A stretch of DNA of 64,000 nt from Clavibacter zhangzhiyongii (GTDB lineage: Bacteria; Actinomycetota; Actinomycetes; Actinomycetales; Microbacteriaceae). Made by a program: the position numbers and the translations under genes. The notes beneath the pieces are model-generated. The model did not search any database, was not told the origin of the DNA, and saw only the letters and a program-made list of their open reading frames with translations. The stretch covers positions 2,976,001-3,040,000 of the forward strand of contig NZ_CP061274.1 of assembly GCF_014775655.1 (NCBI RefSeq), given 5' to 3'. Positions 59,734 through 64,000 of this stretch are shown piece after piece; position 1 is the stretch's first letter, and the number at the start of each line of letters is the position of its first letter.

Positions 59734-60618
59734 ATGTTCTTCCACAAGCAGGAGCTGCAGCACGACGCCACCCCCGACAAGCCCGACCCCATCTACGCGC
59801 GCCACCTCCAGGAGGTGCTCGGCGGCCAGTACGGCGAGATCTCCGTCGCCATGCAGTACGGCTTCCAGTCCTGGAACTCGAAGCTCCCCGGCAAGTACCG
59901 CGACATGCTCTACGGCATCGGCGCCGAGGAGTTCGGCCACGTCGAGATGCTCGCGATCATGATCGCCAAGCTGCTCGAGACCGCGCCCGTCGAGGCGACC
60001 GAGGAGGCGATGAAGGACCCGACCCTCGCGGCGGTCATCGGCGGCATGGACATCCAGCACGCCATCGTCGCCGGCGCCGGCGCGCGCCCCGTCGACAGCA
60101 ACGGCAACCCGTGGCAGGGCTCCTTCATCACCTGCAGCGGCAACCTGCTCGCCGACTTCACGGCCAACGCCAACGCCGAGATGCAGGGGCGGATCCAGGC
60201 CGCCCGGCTCTACCACATGACCGACGACCACGGCGTGAAGGACCTCCTGTCCTTCCTCATCGCCCGCGACACGATGCACCAGAACCAGTGGACCGCCGCG
60301 ATCGCCGAGCTCCGCGCGGAAGGCACGGAGGACCTGCCGGTCCCGAGCGACTTCCCGATCGAGCTGGAGGACCGCGAGGTCTCGTACCAGTACCTCAACT
60401 TCTCGGACGGCCCCGCGGCCGCCGAGGGCTCCTGGGCGTCGGGCCCGACCCCCGACGGCAAGGGCACCTTCACGTACCACGACGGCCCGACCACCACCGC
60501 GCCGATGCCGGCGCCGCCCGTCGGCAACCCGCTCCTCCACGGCACCATCCCGCCGAAGGACCCGGGCATCCTGAAGAAGGCGGCAGGCGCCGTCAAGGAC
60601 GCCGTCACCCCCGAGTGA
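59734..60618 (+). CDS. katN: manganese catalase
   Basis: A 294-residue dimanganese catalase that disproportionates hydrogen peroxide. It starts MFFHKQELQHDATPDKPDPI, with ligand Glu in LGGQYGEISVAMQYGFQSW, Glu/His in GAEEFGHVEMLAIMIAKLLE, and further Glu and His in TANANAEMQ and LIARDTMHQNQW. The C-terminal 70 residues contain the usual Gly/Pro-rich arm and a helical end. GAGAGG lies before the ATG. Probably stress-induced; the regulator is not in the window. Confidence 0.94.
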   Translation: MFFHKQELQHDATPDKPDPIYARHLQEVLGGQYGEISVAMQYGFQSWNSKLPGKYRDMLYGIGAEEFGHVEMLAIMIAKLLETAPVEATEEAMKDPTLAAVIGGMDIQHAIVAGAGARPVDSNGNPWQGSFITCSGNLLADFTANANAEMQGRIQAARLYHMTDDHGVKDLLSFLIARDTMHQNQWTAAIAELRAEGTEDLPVPSDFPIELEDREVSYQYLNFSDGPAAAEGSWASGPTPDGKGTFTYHDGPTTTAPMPAPPVGNPLLHGTIPPKDPGILKKAAGAVKDAVTPE

Positions 60619-60666
60619 TCCGCGTCGCATGACCCGGCGGCCGGCCCTCACGGGGTCGGCCGCCGA

Positions 60667-60688
60667 CCCGCGTCCGCACGGACGCGGG
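60667..60688 (+). terminator. hairpin between katN and the MBL hydrolase gene
   Basis: 9-bp perfect arms CCCGCGTCC and GGACGCGGG around a 4-base loop, 49 bases after the katN stop. Confidence 0.6.
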
Positions 60689-60708
60689 CCCCCGAGCGAG
60701 AGGACCGC

Positions 60709-61488
60709 ATGATCCGCACCGGCACCCCACCCCACCCCGCGTCCCCCGTGCTCACGCGCGACGTGGCGCCGGGAGTCCACCTGCTCGCGCACGCCCACGT
60801 GAACATGTACCTCGTCGAGGGCGACGACGGGATCACGCTGGTCGACACCGCGTTCCCCGACACCTGGCCGCACCTGCTGCAGGCCCTCGCCGCCCTCGGT
60901 CGGACGCCCGACGACGTGCGCGCGATCGTGCTGACCCACGGGCACTGGGACCACGTCGGATCCGCCGCGCGCGCCGCCCGCGAGCTCGGCGCGCCGGTGC
61001 ACGTGCACCCCGACGACGCGCACCTCGCCCGCCACCCCTACTCCTACCGCCGCGAGCGCACGCCCTTCGTCTACCCGCTCCGCTACGGCCGGGCGATCCC
61101 CGTGGTCGCCGCCATGGCCGCCGCCGGCGCCCTGCGCGTCGAGGGCGTGGACGCCGTGACCGACATCGCCGCCGGGCCGCTCGACGTGCCCGGCCGGCCC
61201 GTCGCGATCCCCACCCCCGGCCACACCGACGGGCACGTCGCGCTGCACCTCCCCGACCGGGACGCGCTGATCACGGGCGACGCCCTCGTGACGCTCGACC
61301 CGTACACGGGCCGCACCGGCTGCCGCATCGTCGCGGGCGCCGCCACCGCCGACAGCGGGCGCGCGCTGCGCTCGCTCGCCGCGCTCGAGGGGACGGACGC
61401 GCGCATCGTGCTGCCGGGGCACGGCGCGCCCTGGCGCAACGGGATCCGCTCCGCCGTCTCCGCCGCGCGCTCGGCGGGGCCGTCGTGA
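60709..61488 (+). CDS. MBL-fold metallohydrolase
   Basis: A 259-residue metallo-beta-lactamase-fold enzyme. The metal motif HGHWDH is in IVLTHGHWDHVGSAARA, the next His is in PTPGHTDGHVALH, Asp is in ALITGDALVTLDP and the last His in VLPGHGAPW. The sequence around it is that of glyoxalase II-like or general thioesterase/lactonase subfamilies; the substrate is not assignable. GAGAGGA precedes the ATG. First of three overlapping genes with the histidine phosphatase and nnrD. Confidence 0.88.
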   Translation: MIRTGTPPHPASPVLTRDVAPGVHLLAHAHVNMYLVEGDDGITLVDTAFPDTWPHLLQALAALGRTPDDVRAIVLTHGHWDHVGSAARAARELGAPVHVHPDDAHLARHPYSYRRERTPFVYPLRYGRAIPVVAAMAAAGALRVEGVDAVTDIAAGPLDVPGRPVAIPTPGHTDGHVALHLPDRDALITGDALVTLDPYTGRTGCRIVAGAATADSGRALRSLAALEGTDARIVLPGHGAPWRNGIRSAVSAARSAGPS

Positions 61489-62222
61489 CGGGTCTCACGG
61501 AGCTCTGGCTCGTGCGGCACGGCGAGAGCACGGCGAACGTCGCCGCGAGCCGGGCCGACCGCGACGGCGCGGAGGTGATCCACGTGGACCACCGGGATCC
61601 GGACGTGCCCCTCTCCGACACCGGCACGGCCCAGGCGCGCGCCCTCGGCCGGTGGTTGGCGAGCCGGTCGGACGTGCCGACGGCCGTGTGGTCGTCGCAC
61701 TACCTGCGGGCGCGGAGCACGGCGGCGGTCGCGCTGGCCGAGGCGGGCATCGCCGCGGAGATCCGGGCGGACGAGCGCCTGCGCGACCGCGAGCTCGGGA
61801 TCCTCGACCTCCTCACCTCCCGCGGCGTCGCCGCACGCCACCCCGACGAGGACGCCCGGCGCCGCTGGCTCGGGAAGCTCTCCTACCGGCCGCCCGGCGG
61901 GGAGTCGTGGGCGGACGTCGCGCTGCGGATCCGCTCCTTCCTGCAGGACCCCGAGGTCGAGGCCGCCGACGGCCGCGCCCTCATCACCACGCACGACGCC
62001 GTGGTGATGCTCTTCCTCTACGTCGGCCTCGGGCTCTCCGAGGCCGAGCTGCTGGCCTTCCAGTCGCAGCACACCGTGGCGAACGCGTCCGTCACGATCC
62101 TCGAGCGGTCCGCCCCGCGCGGCCCGTGGACCCTCCGGACCTTCTCGGCCACGGAGCACCTCGACGGGCAGGGCGCGCCCGTCACCGAGCACGGAGGGGA
62201 ACCCGATGACCGAGGACGATGA
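61485..62222 (+). CDS. histidine phosphatase family protein
   Basis: A 245-residue branch-1 histidine phosphatase (phosphoglycerate-mutase-like). The phospho-acceptor motif is LWLVRHGESTAN near residue 8, the Arg is in VWSSHYLRARST, Glu in RLRDRELGILD and the second His in ALITTHDAVVMLF. These features fit a phosphatase rather than a glycolytic mutase. The GTG start overlaps the stop of the MBL gene (GTGA), and its end overlaps nnrD by 17 bases, so all three are likely one operon. Confidence 0.88.
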   Translation: MTGLTELWLVRHGESTANVAASRADRDGAEVIHVDHRDPDVPLSDTGTAQARALGRWLASRSDVPTAVWSSHYLRARSTAAVALAEAGIAAEIRADERLRDRELGILDLLTSRGVAARHPDEDARRRWLGKLSYRPPGGESWADVALRIRSFLQDPEVEAADGRALITTHDAVVMLFLYVGLGLSEAELLAFQSQHTVANASVTILERSAPRGPWTLRTFSATEHLDGQGAPVTEHGGEPDDRGR

Positions 62223-63099
62223 CGCACGGCCCGAGGCACCGGCCGAGGTCGTGACGCCCGCGGGCCTGCGCGACTGGGCGCTGCCCGAGGCGACCGGATC
62301 CAAGTACGGCCGCGGCCAGGTCGTCGTCGTCGGCGGGGCCCTCCGCTCCCCCGGCGCGGCCATGATCTCCGGGCTCGCGGCGCTGCGGGTCGGCGCCGGC
62401 CGGCTCACGCTCGCGGTCGGCGCGTCCGTCGCCACGCAGGTCGCGGTCGCCGTGCCCGAGAGCGGCGTGGTGCCGCTCGAGGAGACGGACGGCGGGCACG
62501 TGCGCGGGGCGGGGATCCGCGCGGCCGAGGACGACATCGCCTCCGCCGACGCCGTGCTCGTCGGCCCCGGGCTCGACGACGCGGACGAGGCCGAGCGCAT
62601 GGTGCGCCTGCTCGCGACGCTGGTGTCCGACGACGCCGTCGTGGTCCTCGACGCCTTCGCGCTCGGGGTCCTGCCCGCGTGCCGCGAGTCCGCCGGGCAC
62701 CTGGCCGGGCGGCTCGTCCTCACGCCCAACTCGTCCGAGGCGGAGCGGCTGCTCGGGCGCGAGGCGGGGGACGACGCCGTGGCCGACGCCCGCGAGATCG
62801 CGCGCGGGTACGCGGCCGTGGTGTCGATGGGCGGCGTGGTCGCGGCGCCCGACGGACGCGCGTGGACCATCGGCGCGGGCGGCAGCGGCCTCGGCACGTC
62901 CGGATCCGGCGACGTGCTGGGCGGCGCGGTGGCCGGCCTCTGCGCCCGGGGCGCGGATCCCGCCCAGGCCGCGGTCTGGGCGACGCACGCGCATGCCGCA
63001 GCGGGCGACCGGCTCGCCGTGCAGGTGGGTCCGCTCGGCTACCTCGCGAGCGAGCTGCTCCTGGAGCTGCCGCGCGTGCTCGTCGAGCTGGAGGCGTGA
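62206..63099 (+). CDS. nnrD: ADP-dependent (S)-NAD(P)H-hydrate dehydratase
   Basis: A 297-residue ribokinase-fold metabolite-repair enzyme that dehydrates damaged NAD(P)HX using ADP. It opens SKYGRGQVVVVGGALRSPGA and contains VLTPNSSEAERLLG and the catalytic Asp motif GLGTSGSGDVLGGAVAGLCA. The epimerase domain (NnrE) that is often fused to it is absent, so this is the stand-alone dehydratase. GGAGGGGA precedes the ATG, which lies inside the 3' end of the phosphatase gene. Confidence 0.92.
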   Translation: MTEDDDARPEAPAEVVTPAGLRDWALPEATGSKYGRGQVVVVGGALRSPGAAMISGLAALRVGAGRLTLAVGASVATQVAVAVPESGVVPLEETDGGHVRGAGIRAAEDDIASADAVLVGPGLDDADEAERMVRLLATLVSDDAVVVLDAFALGVLPACRESAGHLAGRLVLTPNSSEAERLLGREAGDDAVADAREIARGYAAVVSMGGVVAAPDGRAWTIGAGGSGLGTSGSGDVLGGAVAGLCARGADPAQAAVWATHAHAAAGDRLAVQVGPLGYLASELLLELPRVLVELEA

Positions 63100-63181
63100 A
63101 CCGGCCCCCTCCCCAGGGCGCGCGCGCTCGGGCGTCCGCTGGGGATCCCGGCCGGGCCCGGTCGCCGCGGCCCGACGGTCG

Positions 63182-63187
63182 TAGGGT
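63182..63187 (+). promoter_or_regulatory. leaderless -10 element for the 67-aa protein
   Basis: TAGGGT six bases before the ATG at 63194. Confidence 0.6.
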
Positions 63188-63193
63188 CGGAGC

Positions 63194-63397
63194 ATGACTG
63201 ATTCGACGTACACCGCACAGCTGGTCGGCCCCGACGGCACGGAGGAGACCGAGGTCGAGTTCCTCAACGGCGAGCCCGTGAAGAGCTTCACGCGCGCCAC
63301 CTCGCTCAGCGAGGAGGAGGTCGTGTGGGAGCTCGACTCCGACGAGGACGGCTACGTCTACCGTCCCGCGGGAATCCCGGGGGCTGACTACTCCTGA
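63194..63397 (+). CDS. hypothetical acidic protein, 67 aa
   Basis: A small acidic protein starting MTDSTYTAQLVGPDGTEETE, then VEFLNGEPVKSFTRATSLSE and ELDSDEDGYVYRPAGIPG. It has a beta-rich pattern with no known family. A consensus leaderless promoter stands before it, so it is probably expressed. It converges on a small membrane-protein gene 19 bases away. Confidence 0.6.
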   Translation: MTDSTYTAQLVGPDGTEETEVEFLNGEPVKSFTRATSLSEEEVVWELDSDEDGYVYRPAGIPGADYS

Positions 63398-63416
63398 TGA
63401 GCGAGGGCCCGCGCCC

Positions 63417-63635
63417 CTAGCTCCAGACGATCGGCAGGCAGCAGAGCACGCTGACGGAGATCGCGCCGAGCGACGCCAAGGTCCATGGCCGGATGGCCGG
63501 GTGGAAGAGCCCGACCTTCCCGGCGCCGTGGGCCCGCACGCCCTTGATCGCGCCGATCACCTGGAGCACGAGCCCCACGGCGAGGGCCGCGAGGGCCACG
63601 TACAGGAGCGCGGTGGTCGTGCCGTCGGTCATCAC
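63417..63635 (-). CDS. small two-TM membrane protein, 72 aa
   Basis: A small protein with two hydrophobic helices (ALLYVALAALAVGLVLQVIG and LASLGAISVSVLCCLPIVWS) joined by a basic loop (KGVRAHGAGKVGLFHPAIRP). TAGCGT (63643-63648) lies seven bases before the GTG at 63635, which is therefore preferred over the adjacent ATG at 63632. Function unknown; no operon partner. Confidence 0.55.
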   Translation of the reverse strand: MMTDGTTTALLYVALAALAVGLVLQVIGAIKGVRAHGAGKVGLFHPAIRPWTLASLGAISVSVLCCLPIVWS

Positions 63636-63743
63636 CCGTCGAACGCTACCGGCGGGACCGCTCCGCGGCTGGCCCCCGTCCGGCCGGGCCGTCCCGCGGC
63701 CCCGCCGTAGGATCGAGGTCCCGCACGACGTGAGGAATCCCGC

Positions 63744-64000
63744 ATGAGCACCAGCCCGTCCACGCCCCAGGCCGACACCGCCGCGATCGCCCGCATCATC
63801 GACCACACGCTCCTGAAGCCCGAGGCCACGCGCGACGAGGTCGCCGCGCTGGTCGCCGAGGCGGTCGAGCTCGGCACGTACTCGGTGTGCGTCTCGCCGT
63901 CGATGCTCCCGCTCGAGCTGCCCGCGGGATCCGACCTCAAGGTCGCCGTCGTCTGCGGCTTCCCCAGCGGCAAGCACCACAGCGAGGTCAAGGCCGCCGA
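63744..64000 (+). CDS. deoC: deoxyribose-phosphate aldolase, 3' end cut by the window
   Basis: The first 85 codons of a DeoC aldolase, which splits 2-deoxyribose-5-phosphate into glyceraldehyde-3-phosphate and acetaldehyde in nucleoside breakdown. The start reads [19 protein letters not shown], then [18 protein letters not shown] and [18 protein letters not shown], all family hallmarks. The catalytic Lys lies beyond the window. TAGGAT near 63709 and GAGGAA before the ATG suggest a transcript with a short leader. Confidence 0.93.
   Translation, partial: MSTSPSTPQADTAAIARIIDHTLLKPEATRDEVAALVAEAVELGTYSVCVSPSMLPLELPAGSDLKVAVVCGFPSGKHHSEVKAA

Overview
The window is chromosomal DNA of a high-GC actinobacterium, very probably a Microbacteriaceae member close to Clavibacter. 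The evidence is the C50 carotenoid operon (crtE, crtB, crtI, crtYe, crtYf, crtEb with a divergent idi), nucS, DUF5997 and DUF7882-like proteins, GTG starts, and many promoters of the form TANNNT followed by six bases and the start codon, which implies leaderless mRNAs. The species is inferred from gene content, not from a search.

Layout. 0-9.2 kb: acetyltransferases, an EamA exporter, nucS, a HAD phosphatase, a MarR regulator next to an M56 peptidase, and a ferritin-like/VIT1 metal transporter behind a yybP-ykoY-type Mn2+ riboswitch; then HEAT-repeat, membrane and hydrolase genes. 9.3-13.9 kb: an orphan ectB-like aminotransferase whose last nine codons are duplicated about 3.2 kb downstream; between the copies is a lower-GC insert carrying one 981-aa STAND-type ATPase with a TPR-like C-terminus. 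14.0-18.4 kb: a gene remnant, a CitA/DcuS-type two-component system and a CitMHS citrate transporter. 18.5-22.9 kb: DUF2079, DUF5997, LysR and hypothetical genes. 22.9-28.9 kb: the C50 carotenoid operon, in which crtB and crtI form one uninterrupted reading frame. 28.9-38.5 kb: patatin, MarR with an MMPL exporter, AraC with an isochorismatase, two DUF4190-type membrane proteins, and alanine dehydrogenase with an Lrp regulator. 38.5-43.3 kb: two more low-GC insertions, one beside dcd with a two-TM protein and one starting at the 3' end of tRNA-Gly(CCC) with a HEPN-like protein. 43.3-46.3 kb: gluconate genes gntR/gntK/gntP with a heptanucleotide tandem repeat. 46.3-51.3 kb: a small HTH protein, a Nei-type glycosylase, three paralogous membrane proteins and an SDR. 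51.3-58.2 kb: a LacI-controlled sugar ABC transporter with divergent Gfo/Idh/MocA oxidoreductase, and a zinc alcohol dehydrogenase. 58.5-64 kb: small proteins, manganese catalase, MBL hydrolase, histidine phosphatase, NAD(P)HX dehydratase and the start of deoC.

The core is ordinary metabolism with local regulators, often divergent from their targets. The novelty is in the three low-GC inserts. They lack the GGATCC enrichment of the core and carry proteins of kinds found in antiphage defence (STAND ATPase, HEPN-like protein, membrane receptor-like protein). The ATPase insert is the best candidate for an undescribed system, because its duplicated ectB 3' end is direct evidence of site-specific integration.
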